From contig PBMF01000021.1 in NCBI GenBank assembly GCA_002721995.1, forward strand, positions 1 through 32,085: DNA of 32,085 nucleotides, read 5' to 3'. Shown in pieces: positions 8,083 through 15,921 of this stretch. Below the pieces are notes generated by a model. The model was not told where the DNA came from and made no database searches. It saw nothing but the letters and a program-made list of their open reading frames with translations. The DNA comes from Chloroflexota bacterium (GTDB lineage Bacteria > Chloroflexota > Dehalococcoidia > Lucifugimonadales > UBA3495). Every line of letters starts with the position of its first letter. The stretch's first letter is position 1. The position numbers were made by a program, and so were the translations under genes.

Positions 8083-9552
8083 ATGACCGACAGCCAGTCA
8101 TCCGGACAGCTTTATCCCAGGCGCGTCTACCCCATGGACGCCCACGATCTGAGCGAAGAACAGATCGCCGTGGCCTTCGCCATGACCTCCCGCCGCCCCG
8201 AGGCATTCGACGAGATTGCCGAGCAGGTGAGCCAGGAGAAGGCCGCGGATTTCCACGAGCGTTGGGTGTTGGGTTACGGGCATGCCTCGGTGGCCGAGCA
8301 TGCCGTGGTGCACATGGCGGTGGAAAACGTGTCCCGGCTGGCCTGCGACACCCTGGAGGACAACCGGCTGGCGTCCTATACCGAGAAGTCGTCCCGCTAC
8401 CAGGTGATGCCCGAGGACTATTACTACGTCCCCGAAGAGTTGGCCCAGCATCCAGAGCTGAAGAGAGAGTACGAGGCAGCCTGCCAGAGTTTGTTCCACG
8501 GCTATATGAAGCTGATCGACGGCTGCATGGAGCACCTGCGCCAGACCATGCCGCGCATCGCCAGCGAGCGCGACGGCGCCTACAACATGCGCTTACGCCG
8601 GGTGGCCACCGACCACTGCCGGGCCGTGTTGCCGGCTGCGACACTGACCAACGTGGGCGTCACGGCCAACGCCCGAACGCTGGAACACGCCATCACCAAG
8701 CTGGTCTCCTCAGAATTGATCGAGGAACAGCTCTTGGGTGACGAGGTGAGGGCCCAGGGCCGTACCATCACGCCCACCCTCATCAAGTACGCCGACAAGG
8801 TTGACTACCTGGCCAACCTGCCGGGCCTGCAAGTGGAATTGGCCCGTCGGTACGGCTTTCCCCCGGAGCAGCCTAGTGATGCTGTCAATGAGTCGGGCGC
8901 CAATCCCCCAGAGGTGAAGCTGGTGCACTGGGACCGCAAGGGAGAGGAAAAGCTGACGGCAGCGCTTTTGTACCGCAATTCCAACCGTTCCTACGACCAG
9001 GTGTTGGAACAGGCCAAGGAGTTGGGCCCGGAGACCCGCCAGGCCATCATCGCCGAATGCACCGCCGGGCTGGGCCCCCACGACGCCCCCCTGCGGGAGT
9101 TCGAGGTTGTGGACTACACCTACGAGTTCATGCTGGACTACGGGGCCTACCGGGAGTTCAAGCGGCACCGGATGATGTCCTACCTGCCCCAGTCATTGAC
9201 CGTGGCCCACGGCTACCGGGTGCCGCCGGTGGTGGCGGATGCGGGGTTGTCAGCGGAGTTCGAAGAGACGGTGCGTCCGGCGGAGGAAGCCTACTGGAAG
9301 GTTATGGAGGTATCTCCCCTGGCCGCCCAGTACCTGGTGACCCACGCCCACAACCGCCGGGTTGTGAGCAAGTTCAACCTGCGGGAGTGCTACCACTTGT
9401 TCAAGATGCGGACTTCCGAAGAGGCCCATTTCTCCATCCGGGAACCCATGCAAGAGGCCCTGCGTCTGGCAGTGGAAGTTCAGCCCAACCTGTTCCGCCA
9501 CCTGAGGCTCAGGGACTACCCCGAATGGTGGCCGTACCCTGCGGAGAACTAG
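8083..9552 (+). CDS. thyX: FAD-dependent thymidylate synthase, tandem two-domain ThyX
   Basis: A 489-residue protein, about twice the usual ThyX length, with two ThyX-like halves. Half 1 (about 20-235) has GHASVAEH, then DNRLASYTEKSSRY at 93-106, and NARTLEH near 196. Half 2 (about 280-485) has DYGAYREFKRHRMMS around 352-366, and ends with NLRECYHLFKMRTSEEAHFSIRE. The classical signature RHRxxSxNExSxR is split: half 1 has lost R-H but keeps ExSxRY, while half 2 keeps RHRxxS but has lost the rest. The enzyme methylates dUMP to dTMP with methylene-tetrahydrofolate and FAD/NADPH. The ATG at 8083 is preferred over an upstream in-frame TTG at 7993, whose added residues look non-conserved. SD support is weak (GGGA). 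Confidence 0.85.
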   Translation: MTDSQSSGQLYPRRVYPMDAHDLSEEQIAVAFAMTSRRPEAFDEIAEQVSQEKAADFHERWVLGYGHASVAEHAVVHMAVENVSRLACDTLEDNRLASYTEKSSRYQVMPEDYYYVPEELAQHPELKREYEAACQSLFHGYMKLIDGCMEHLRQTMPRIASERDGAYNMRLRRVATDHCRAVLPAATLTNVGVTANARTLEHAITKLVSSELIEEQLLGDEVRAQGRTITPTLIKYADKVDYLANLPGLQVELARRYGFPPEQPSDAVNESGANPPEVKLVHWDRKGEEKLTAALLYRNSNRSYDQVLEQAKELGPETRQAIIAECTAGLGPHDAPLREFEVVDYTYEFMLDYGAYREFKRHRMMSYLPQSLTVAHGYRVPPVVADAGLSAEFEETVRPAEEAYWKVMEVSPLAAQYLVTHAHNRRVVSKFNLRECYHLFKMRTSEEAHFSIREPMQEALRLAVEVQPNLFRHLRLRDYPEWWPYPAEN

Positions 9553-9559
9553 CCGGTTC

Positions 9560-9688
9560 CTAGGGGTCTGAGCAGTCGCGGGTGAAACCGCAGTTGGGGC
9601 ACCGGATCTTGCAATTACGCTCGATCATGGTCGCGCCGCAGATCTCGCAGTTGAGTTCGTAGGACTTATCCGAATCGGGCTTTCTCAT
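9560..9688 (-). CDS. Small zinc-ribbon protein, 42 aa
   Basis: A 42-residue protein beginning MRKPDSDKSYEL. CEIC and CPNC knuckles spaced by 15 residues form a likely zinc ribbon; two further cysteines occur, one in NCKIRC and one in the C-terminal DCSDP. The promoter-like element at 9743-9772 fits the ATG at 9688 and argues against the longer frame opening at 9772, which would overlap the -35. It is convergent with thyX, the two stops being 7 bases apart. Such tiny zinc ribbons often act in nucleic-acid or protein contacts; the function is unknown. Confidence 0.6.
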   Translation of the reverse strand: MRKPDSDKSYELNCEICGATMIERNCKIRCPNCGFTRDCSDP

Positions 9689-9742
9689 CACTCGCACCAC
9701 ACCACTATCACTTGCCGCCTGGCATTTAGGGGAGATGGCCCG

Positions 9743-9772
9743 AGTATACCAACGGATGGGAAGTGCTTCCAA
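9743..9772 (-). promoter_or_regulatory. Candidate promoter for the small zinc-ribbon gene
   Basis: On the minus strand TTGGAA (9772-9767), an 18-base spacer and TATACT (9748-9743) form a good sigma-70-type promoter. It would give a leader of roughly 45 bases before the ATG at 9688. Confidence 0.5.
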
Positions 9773-9822
9773 GATGGGTAAGTCACTCTAATAGGTCATT
9801 CTGGGAAGTTGGACCCTGGGCC

Positions 9823-10758
9823 CTAGCAGCAGGAGGCGAAGGTCACCTTGCGGGGGGCGTTCATGGACACCAGGTTGCCCTGGAGCACCATGTCCGTCTG
9901 GGGTTGCGAGGCGTTGTACTCCGCGCCTATGGTCAATGCCACCTTGTCGAACTTCATGATGGACTCGGGCAAGCTCAGGGCAACGGTGCCCCAGCCCCTG
10001 GAGTCCACACCGACCTGACCGGCCCACATCTTGTCCTCGCCGCGCATCAGCCACACGTGGTAATCGGTGGCGGGGTTTGGCGGGTCCATGCCGGCCAGCA
10101 TGATCACGCCCCGGTTGCCGTCGCTGCTCACCAGTAGTATCCCCTGGGAACGGCTGGTGCTGGACGGGGGTGTCAGCTCCAGGGACATGTTGTCCGGCTG
10201 GGCCAGTTCATAGCTGGCTTGCTGCAGGTCCAAGACCGTGTCCATAACCTCGGTCTCGGCGTTGGCCGCGCTGCTCATCTGTGCGGTCACCGTGGCGACG
10301 CTGGAGTCCAGGCTGGCGCGCAGGTCTGCGTTCTCCGACTCCAGGTCGTCAATCTGGCCGGAAATACGTACGTTCATGGCCAGGGCCAGGACGACCAGGA
10401 TCACGGCCACGGAGGCCGCCATGGGCATGAGCATGCGGACCAGCCGGCTGTCGGCCAGACCGCCGCCCACCGACGGCACCACCTGGGGCTGGGGCGCCTG
10501 CTCCGCTTTGGGCTCGGCCCTGGACACGGCCTGCATCAGCTGGCCGCGAAGTCCGGACGACGGTTCCAACTGGGGGACGGCTTCGCCAAATACCGCGGCG
10601 ACGCGCAGGTACTCCGACACGACCACGGAGCACCGGTCTCACGCGTCCAGATGGTCCTGGACCAGTTCTTCTTCATCCAGTTCCAGGGCGTTCAGCGCGA
10701 ACGCATCCAGCAGGTCTTCCGGGTGGCCGGAGCTATTCATTTGGTCGTTCGTAGCCAT
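9823..10758 (-). CDS. RskA-type anti-sigma factor with an in-frame TGA at a zinc-ligand Cys position
   Basis: The frame begins at ATG 10758, overlapping the sigma gene end by 26 bases as in coupled sigma/anti-sigma pairs. It is open to TAG at 9825 except for one TGA at 10641-10639 (codon 40). Residues 1-39 are a zinc anti-sigma N-terminus (HPEDLLDAFALNALELDEEE). His36, codon 40 and Cys43 line up as H-x3-C-x2-C, so TGA stands where the first Cys belongs. After it come the rest of the sigma-binding domain, one membrane helix (about 109-129), a short heptad-like segment and the extracytoplasmic RskA domain (about 175-311), ending SCC. Read through, the protein has 311 residues. If UGA stops, only a 39-residue stub or a restart at GTG 10626 is made. 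Recoding (Sec or Cys) versus mutation cannot be decided here. Confidence 0.8.
10608..10641 (-). promoter_or_regulatory. Candidate SECIS-like hairpin directly after the in-frame TGA
   Basis: On the minus strand TGA (10641-10639) is followed after four bases by GGTGCTCCG (10634-10626), a nine-base loop TGGTCGTGT, and CGGAGTACC (10616-10608). The arms form nine pairs with one G-U. Bacterial selenocysteine insertion elements lie just downstream of UGA and carry G/U in the apical loop; this loop contains GGTC, as in E. coli fdhF. The loop is slightly closer to UGA than in fdhF. It may be a chance structure in GC-rich coding DNA. Confidence 0.35.
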
Positions 10759-11319
10759 CGTTTTCCAGTGCAGTGCGCAGTTTTTGCATCGCCAGCCGCA
10801 CCCGGGTCTTGATGGTGCCCAGGGGCTGGCCCAGTTTGTCGGCCATCTCGGACTGGGAATAACCTTCGAAGTAGGACAGCATGATCACTTCGCGTTGGGA
10901 TTCGGGGACGGTGGCCAGGGCCCGCATGATGCGTTCGCGGTCCATGGTCTGTTCCACCTGTTGCTCGGTGGAGGCGCCGCCGGCAGGGAGGAGTTCCAGG
11001 CTGTCATAGTCCGCGGGGTCGGTGTTGACGATGGCCCGGCGCCGCGACCTGATGATGTCTATTATCTTGTGGTGGCCGCGCTCATGATCCAGGCGCGGGG
11101 TTGGCCGCGGTCGGCGTTGAAACTGGAAGCCTTCAACCAGACATTCAAGAAGATGTCCTGGGTCGCCTCCTCGGCCAGGGGTGGCTGTTTCAACATGAAC
11201 ATGGCAAGGGAATACACAGGTGTGCGGTACCCGTTGTACAGGGCCTCCAGCGCGTCCTTATCGGCCTGGGAGACCCGTTCCATGATTTGGTGGTCGTCTA
11301 GCGACTCGTAGTCGACCAC
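10733..11319 (-). pseudogene. ECF sigma-70 factor with a one-base frameshift
   Basis: The gene starts at GTG 11319 behind AGGAG and encodes sigma region 2 (QADKDALEALYNGYRTPV to RGQPRAWIMSAA). It then meets TAA at 11064-11062. In the next frame the protein continues without a gap as HHKIIDIIRSRRR and region 4 (VPESQREVIMLSYFEGYSQSEMADKLG, GTIKTRVRLAMQKLR) to TAG at 10733. One missing C near 11074-11077 (GCC for GCCC) explains the break. Corrected, the protein would be about 195 residues, normal for the RskA-controlled ECF type. It recruits RNA polymerase to stress-type promoters and is held by the anti-sigma factor overlapping its 3' end. Both halves look well conserved, so the break is recent or a base-calling error. 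Confidence 0.85.
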
Positions 11320-11435
11320 GCGAATCTCCTGGCCCTAAGACAATCAACAGACATGATATCCATGCCTGTAATTGTATACGGCAGGGTTCTCAGAATGGAT
11401 TGCCTCAGCGGCCAGTGGAGGGAGATTGCAGGGAC

Positions 11436-12809
11436 CTACACCACCAGGCCGTCGAATATCTCGTCCATATCGGTGGCCTCGTCGATGGCCCAGAGGTTGC
11501 CAAGGACCTGGTCGCACTGCATGTCAGTCAACACGCCGGCGGAGAAATTGCGGAACTTCCCTTCCAGCTCCTGGTCGTCCAGCGGGTTGTTGTTGTGTCC
11601 CTTGGAGTAGGCCGTATGGGCGGTGTGGACTCCGCCCGACTGGTCGGTGATGGTGATGCGGCAGTTGTACTGCTCTGGGTAGTTAGCGGTGAACTCCGGG
11701 TCTTCCACCAGAGTCATCTTGGCCAAGGTCTGGCGTTTGGTGGGGTCGGCGATCCCCTGGGGAGTGAAGGTGCCGGGCACCACCGCGCCCTCCTGCAGGG
11801 CCGTGGCCACCAGGAAGGGTATGGAGTGGTCGGCGGTCTCGCGGGTCTTGGGGTCCCACTTCTCCGGCTCGGTGGCCGGGCTGCTGACGGCTGATTTGTA
11901 GGTCTCCACCTGGATGGACTGGATGTCCGCCAGGGCCACATCGTTCCGCAGTTCCAGGGCCAGCCCGATGGGCGACTGGGTGTGAATCTGGGAGGGGTAG
12001 CTCTTCACGATGGTCTGGGTGATGCGGAAGGGGTCGTCTTCGGCACGGCTGCCGCCCAGGGGGAAGTCAGGGATATCAACCGGTTTGCCCACGGCCTGCT
12101 CCCACAGCCCGCGTTTGCCTTCGAAGGGTTCGCCGGGGCCGGTCATGCCCTCGGCGGCCAGCATGGCGGCGAAGACGGCGGAGCGGGTGGCGGCGGCGGT
12201 GGCGCAGCCCTTCCACATGGACAGTTCACCGGTGCGGGTGACGGCCAGGGGCAGGGCCGGGGCGACGGCCAGGGAAATGGCATGACCCATCTGCTCCTGG
12301 TCCAGCCCCAGCACTTTGCCCGCTCCGCAGGCCGCGCCGATGACGCTGAACATGCCCTGGTCCCAGCCCAAATCGCCGGCCACAACCTCGTCGGAGAGGC
12401 GGCAGAAGACCTCATAGGCCAGGGCGATGGAGGTGATAACTGTGCGGCCGTCCGCAATCATGGGGTCGGCCATGGCCAGCACCGCCGTGATCATGTCGCT
12501 GGGGTGGCCGCCGCCGGGTGAGAAGTAGGAGTCGTTGCAGTCCAGGTAGCGCACCATGACGCCGTTGGCGAACCCGGCCATGTCCGGTGAGGTGTAGGTC
12601 TCAGTCCCCAGCACCCGTGACGGGGTGGTGCTGGTCACGGACGAAGCCATGCCCCGCGCTATCTTGGCCGGTTCTGAGACGAAGCCGCCCATGGCGCAGC
12701 CCAGGGTGTCCACCAGGGTTCGTTTCACCTGATGTACCGTCTTGGGGCCCAGGTCTTCGTAGCTGAGCCGGCAGGCGTAGGACGCCAGCATTTCCGTGGT
12801 GCGGTCCAT
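11436..12809 (-). CDS. MmgE/PrpD family protein
   Basis: A 457-residue member of the MmgE/PrpD family, which includes 2-methylcitrate dehydratase, cis-aconitate decarboxylase and iminodisuccinate epimerase. Recognisable parts are VDTLGCAMGG near the N terminus, YLDCNDSYFSPGGGHPSDM (family D-x-N/D-D and GHPSD motifs) and KSYPSQIHTQSPI in the second half. The ATG at 12809 follows TAGGAG. No citrate synthase or methylisocitrate lyase is nearby, so propionate metabolism is not supported; such genes occur in many copies in Chloroflexota. Substrate unknown. Confidence 0.88.
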   Translation of the reverse strand: MDRTTEMLASYACRLSYEDLGPKTVHQVKRTLVDTLGCAMGGFVSEPAKIARGMASSVTSTTPSRVLGTETYTSPDMAGFANGVMVRYLDCNDSYFSPGGGHPSDMITAVLAMADPMIADGRTVITSIALAYEVFCRLSDEVVAGDLGWDQGMFSVIGAACGAGKVLGLDQEQMGHAISLAVAPALPLAVTRTGELSMWKGCATAAATRSAVFAAMLAAEGMTGPGEPFEGKRGLWEQAVGKPVDIPDFPLGGSRAEDDPFRITQTIVKSYPSQIHTQSPIGLALELRNDVALADIQSIQVETYKSAVSSPATEPEKWDPKTRETADHSIPFLVATALQEGAVVPGTFTPQGIADPTKRQTLAKMTLVEDPEFTANYPEQYNCRITITDQSGGVHTAHTAYSKGHNNNPLDDQELEGKFRNFSAGVLTDMQCDQVLGNLWAIDEATDMDEIFDGLVV

Positions 12810-12852
12810 CTGTTGTGCTCCTAATGCGTCGGGTTGCCCTTATGGCGGCACC

Positions 12853-12946
12853 CGTCATTCCGGCCTGCGCCGGAATCCAGTTTGTTTGCGTAAGCCGACT
12901 GTCGTTATCCGGTGCTTACTGGATTCCAGCTTTCGCTGGAATGACG
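12853..12946. repeat. REP-like double palindrome, 94 bp
   Basis: Two 28-base arms (12853-12880 and 12919-12946) are inverted copies of each other, with about six differences near their centres. Each arm is itself a small palindrome (CATTCCGGC/GCCGGAAT; ATTCCAGC/GCTGGAAT). The element lies between the LLM gene and MmgE/PrpD and has no coding content. The CGTCATTCC...GGAATCCAG pattern resembles dispersed palindromic repeats known from many bacteria. Confidence 0.65.
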
Positions 12947-12973
12947 GATCGAGCCCGGTCGTCCAGATCGGCC

Positions 12974-13819
12974 TTACAGCCCCACCGACTCGGCCATGCG
13001 CTCCAGTTGGTCGCCCATCTCTTTCTCGGTTTCCACGTGCTCAGGGCGCACCACAACGCGGTCGGCGCCGGCGCTGAGCAAGGACTGTATCAGAGCGCCG
13101 TCGGGGGCCTGTCCGTAGACGGTGATGGTGATGGACTTGGGGTCGCGGCCGGCCTCGGCGGCCATGGCGTCCAGCTTCTTGCGGCTCTCTTCAACCTCTG
13201 CCGCGCTGACACGGTTGGGCATCCAGCCGTCTGCGTGGGCCACCACCCGGCGCAGCACGTTCTTGGCCATGCCGCCAATGATGATGGGGGGATGGGGCTT
13301 CTGGGCGGGCTTGGGATAGGACTTGACCAGGGGGAAGTCGAAGTACCGGCCGTGGTATTCGGCCTCTTCCTTGGTCCAGAGTTCTTTCATGACCTCGATG
13401 GCCTCGCGGGTCTGGGTCCAGCGGTGCTCGAAATCGCCGCCCATCATCTCGGTCTCTTCCCTGAGCCAGCCGGTGCCGACGCCCAGCATGAACCGCCCTC
13501 CGCTGTACAGGTCCAGTGTTGAGACCTCTTTGGCCAGGAGCAGGGGGTTACGCTCGGGCACCAGGGTGATGCCGGTGCCCAATTTGATGGTGCTGGTGGC
13601 GCCGGAGGCCCGGGCCAGGGCGATGTAGGGGTCGGTGAAGTGGGAATAGGTCCAGGGAATCTCGCCGCCGGTGGCCGGGAAGGGGCTGTTGCTATGAACC
13701 GGCACAGCCGCGTGTTCGGCGTACCAGATGGACTCGAAGCCCACTTCCTCGGCCTTCTTGGCCATGAATGCCGGGTCGATGGTGTAGGCCGGCAGGGGTA
13801 CCGATGTTCCAACGTTCAT
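12974..13819 (-). CDS. LLM-class (luciferase-like) F420-dependent oxidoreductase
   Basis: A 281-residue protein with a TIM-barrel luciferase-like fold. It starts MNVGTSVPLPAY and has WYAEHAAV, IKLGTGITLVPERNP, RFMLGVGTGWLREE and HPPIIIGG, the usual order in F420/FMN-dependent LLM oxidoreductases. The ATG at 13819 is preceded by GGAG at good spacing. It probably carries out a hydride transfer on a small organic substrate in the cytoplasm; substrate and cofactor (F420 versus FMN) are not determinable. Such paralogs are abundant in SAR202-type genomes. It is in the same orientation as the hydrolase at 13940 but 120 bases away. Confidence 0.9.
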   Translation of the reverse strand: MNVGTSVPLPAYTIDPAFMAKKAEEVGFESIWYAEHAAVPVHSNSPFPATGGEIPWTYSHFTDPYIALARASGATSTIKLGTGITLVPERNPLLLAKEVSTLDLYSGGRFMLGVGTGWLREETEMMGGDFEHRWTQTREAIEVMKELWTKEEAEYHGRYFDFPLVKSYPKPAQKPHPPIIIGGMAKNVLRRVVAHADGWMPNRVSAAEVEESRKKLDAMAAEAGRDPKSITITVYGQAPDGALIQSLLSAGADRVVVRPEHVETEKEMGDQLERMAESVGL

Positions 13820-13892
13820 CTTTCTTGCTCCGGTGTTGATTTTGGGGTTGGTTGGTCAGGTTTGATGGTATGGGACTGATCCGAATTGTCGC

Positions 13893-13931
13893 CCTCATCC
13901 TAACCTTCCCCCACGGGCGCGGGAAGGGACT
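13893..13931. repeat. Short REP-like hairpin, 39 bp
   Basis: The repeat starts CCCTCATCCTAACC; CCTTCCC and GGGAAGG form a stem around a GC-rich loop. It resembles dispersed intergenic repeats. In the direction of the flanking minus-strand genes there is no T tract after the stem, so a terminator is not supported. Confidence 0.35.
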
Positions 13932-13939
13932 TTTGTTTT

Positions 13940-15904
13940 TTAGTCGCCTGGGGGTTGGACTTGTCTTACCTTTGATTCCAGCAGGTCGTAGCGTTCGCCG
14001 GCCTGGAGGGTGACGGTATGGATGTCCTCGTCCAGCATGTAGCCCTGGGAGGCCAGCTCTTTGGCGCACTCCTCCACTTGCTGAAGGTAAGCCTGGCGGG
14101 ACGGGTAGCGCTCTTCAACCGAGGGTCTGGGGTCGCCCGAGTCTTCCCGTTCCTGCTGGGTGAAGGCGAAGGGGATGGTGGAGCCCATGATCCGGTGGGT
14201 CTGGCCGGGGCCGCCGGTGTCTGGGTGGCGCAGGTTCCAACCCATGACCGTGGCCAGGGGAACGGCCACAGCGGGCAGGCGGATACCGGCCACTTCGTTT
14301 CCGTCCTGGTCCACGTTGGATACGAATACAGGGTAGTCCTTGCTGGTGACCGGCGGCAGGTTCTCAATGACGCTGTCATCCGGCCCGAAATCGAGCCGCG
14401 ACAGGTGCCTCATGTAGGCCGGGAACTCGATCTTTGGGTTGTCGTCGAAAACGGGCCGCAACGACTCGGGGTCCACGGCGGTGCCGTCATCCAAACGGGG
14501 ATGCTTGCTGTCCGGAGGCAGGACCCCGCTGGTGACCCAGTTGTCCAGGTTGTAGACGGCAGCCCGCAGCAGGGGACGCCAATCGACCCAGTTGAAGGGG
14601 TTGAGACCCGTGTTGCCGGTGGCCTGGACGTGGCCCAGGGGCAGGGTTCCGGCCTGGTGTTGGGTGCCTGCGAAGTGGTAGATGCGGACGTTATCGGAGT
14701 GGGTGATGTCCCTTTCTCCGTCTGTGTCGGTGTGAGTCAGTGAGGCATGCCCTCCCCAGTACTCGCTGGAGGAGTTGGTCAAGAGCAACTTGGGCAGCTT
14801 GCCCCTGACCTGGAGCCGCGCCAGCAGTGCGTCCGTTTGACCGGTCTCAGGATCGGTCTGCTCGGTGTCGGCGAAGGGGAACAGGCTGGCGGTGCTGGCT
14901 TCGATGGTGCTGGAGGGCTGGCCGAACCGCTGGTTGAACTCCCCCCGGCGGCCGCCGGCGATGTTGGCGATGATGCCGTCAAACACCGTCCGGTCTTCCT
15001 CGTCCTGGTTCATGGCCAGATAGAGCATCTGGCGCAGGAACCGCCCGCTCTGGGATGAACCGAAGGCCAACGAGTGCTGGATGTCACCGGCGCAGGGGTT
15101 GTCCGGGGCGGTGGAATACCGGAGATGGGAGACCAAGTCACGGCCGGCGGCGAAGCCCAGGCCCACTACTGGGGCGACGGCGGTGGTGTAGATGCACTGG
15201 TAGACCTTGCCCGCCTCGAACCCCGAAGCCATGCAGATGTGGTTGGAGTCGGCGGTGAACGTCCCCTCTTCCAGACGGCCGAAGGACCATTCGGAGCGGG
15301 GGATGACGGTGACCGGCCTGGTGTCGTGGTCCTTAACGGTGAGCGTGGCGTAGGGCTGGTCCAGGTCTTTCACCGAGTATGGTTGATGGTCCCGGTCGGA
15401 GAGCATCTGGGTGGTTTTCAGGGCGTTGGGCTGGAAGGTGACGGCGATGCGCCCGGTCACGGGGCCGTTGGCGTCCGAGGCGTTGGGCACGTTCACTTTC
15501 AACAACCCGGGCTTCTGGGGCACGTCGTGCTGCCAGCCGCACCATACCTGGGTGTAGCCGCGGCGCATCAGGAACCCGTTTCCGGGGTCCATGCCTTCAG
15601 CCCCACTGTTGATGCGTCCCAGGGACAGGACGTTGCCCCGGTTCACCACGTCGAAGAACAACTTGTGGCTGCCCTTGCTCGGGTCGACGGGTTTCAGGAT
15701 TCTGAAATCGGCGGAAAACTCCACCAGACCGTCCCCGTTCTTGGGGGCCAGGGCCAGATCGGATATCAGGTTGTTGGCTGGATCGGACGGGTCCACCGCG
15801 AAGTGGACGGTGCCGTCCAATTGTTCGTAGGCCCCGGTATCGCCGAAGGTCATGCCGCCCTGATAGGGGGCGCGGCTCTGGATATCGATGGATGTAACTG
15901 CCAC
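13940..15904 (-). CDS. Alpha/beta hydrolase domain protein (Abhydrolase_10-like)
   Basis: A 654-residue protein with the features of the large alpha/beta-hydrolase-domain family. The N-terminal beta-rich part includes QGGMTFGDTGAYEQLDGTVHF, and the nucleophile elbow is GSSQSGRFLR. An open frame extends upstream into the STAND gene, but GTG 15904, 17 bases after that gene's stop, is the natural start (VAVTSIDIQS); its SD is weak. No signal peptide is evident. Hydrolysis of an ester or similar bond is inferred from the fold; the substrate is unknown. The tight spacing makes cotranscription with the STAND protein likely. The frame ends at TAA 13942-13940. Confidence 0.82.
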   Translation of the reverse strand: MAVTSIDIQSRAPYQGGMTFGDTGAYEQLDGTVHFAVDPSDPANNLISDLALAPKNGDGLVEFSADFRILKPVDPSKGSHKLFFDVVNRGNVLSLGRINSGAEGMDPGNGFLMRRGYTQVWCGWQHDVPQKPGLLKVNVPNASDANGPVTGRIAVTFQPNALKTTQMLSDRDHQPYSVKDLDQPYATLTVKDHDTRPVTVIPRSEWSFGRLEEGTFTADSNHICMASGFEAGKVYQCIYTTAVAPVVGLGFAAGRDLVSHLRYSTAPDNPCAGDIQHSLAFGSSQSGRFLRQMLYLAMNQDEEDRTVFDGIIANIAGGRRGEFNQRFGQPSSTIEASTASLFPFADTEQTDPETGQTDALLARLQVRGKLPKLLLTNSSSEYWGGHASLTHTDTDGERDITHSDNVRIYHFAGTQHQAGTLPLGHVQATGNTGLNPFNWVDWRPLLRAAVYNLDNWVTSGVLPPDSKHPRLDDGTAVDPESLRPVFDDNPKIEFPAYMRHLSRLDFGPDDSVIENLPPVTSKDYPVFVSNVDQDGNEVAGIRLPAVAVPLATVMGWNLRHPDTGGPGQTHRIMGSTIPFAFTQQEREDSGDPRPSVEERYPSRQAYLQQVEECAKELASQGYMLDEDIHTVTLQAGERYDLLESKVRQVQPPGD

Positions 15905-15921
15905 TGGCTGTCTCAGGTCCT

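Noticed and set aside
11320-11435. ECF-type autoregulated promoter for the sigma gene (GAACC and CGT boxes)
   Set aside because: The two boxes are present on the minus strand but only about four bases apart, far too close.
12853-12946. CRISPR-type repeat
   Set aside because: The two units are inverted, not direct, and there is no array of spacers.
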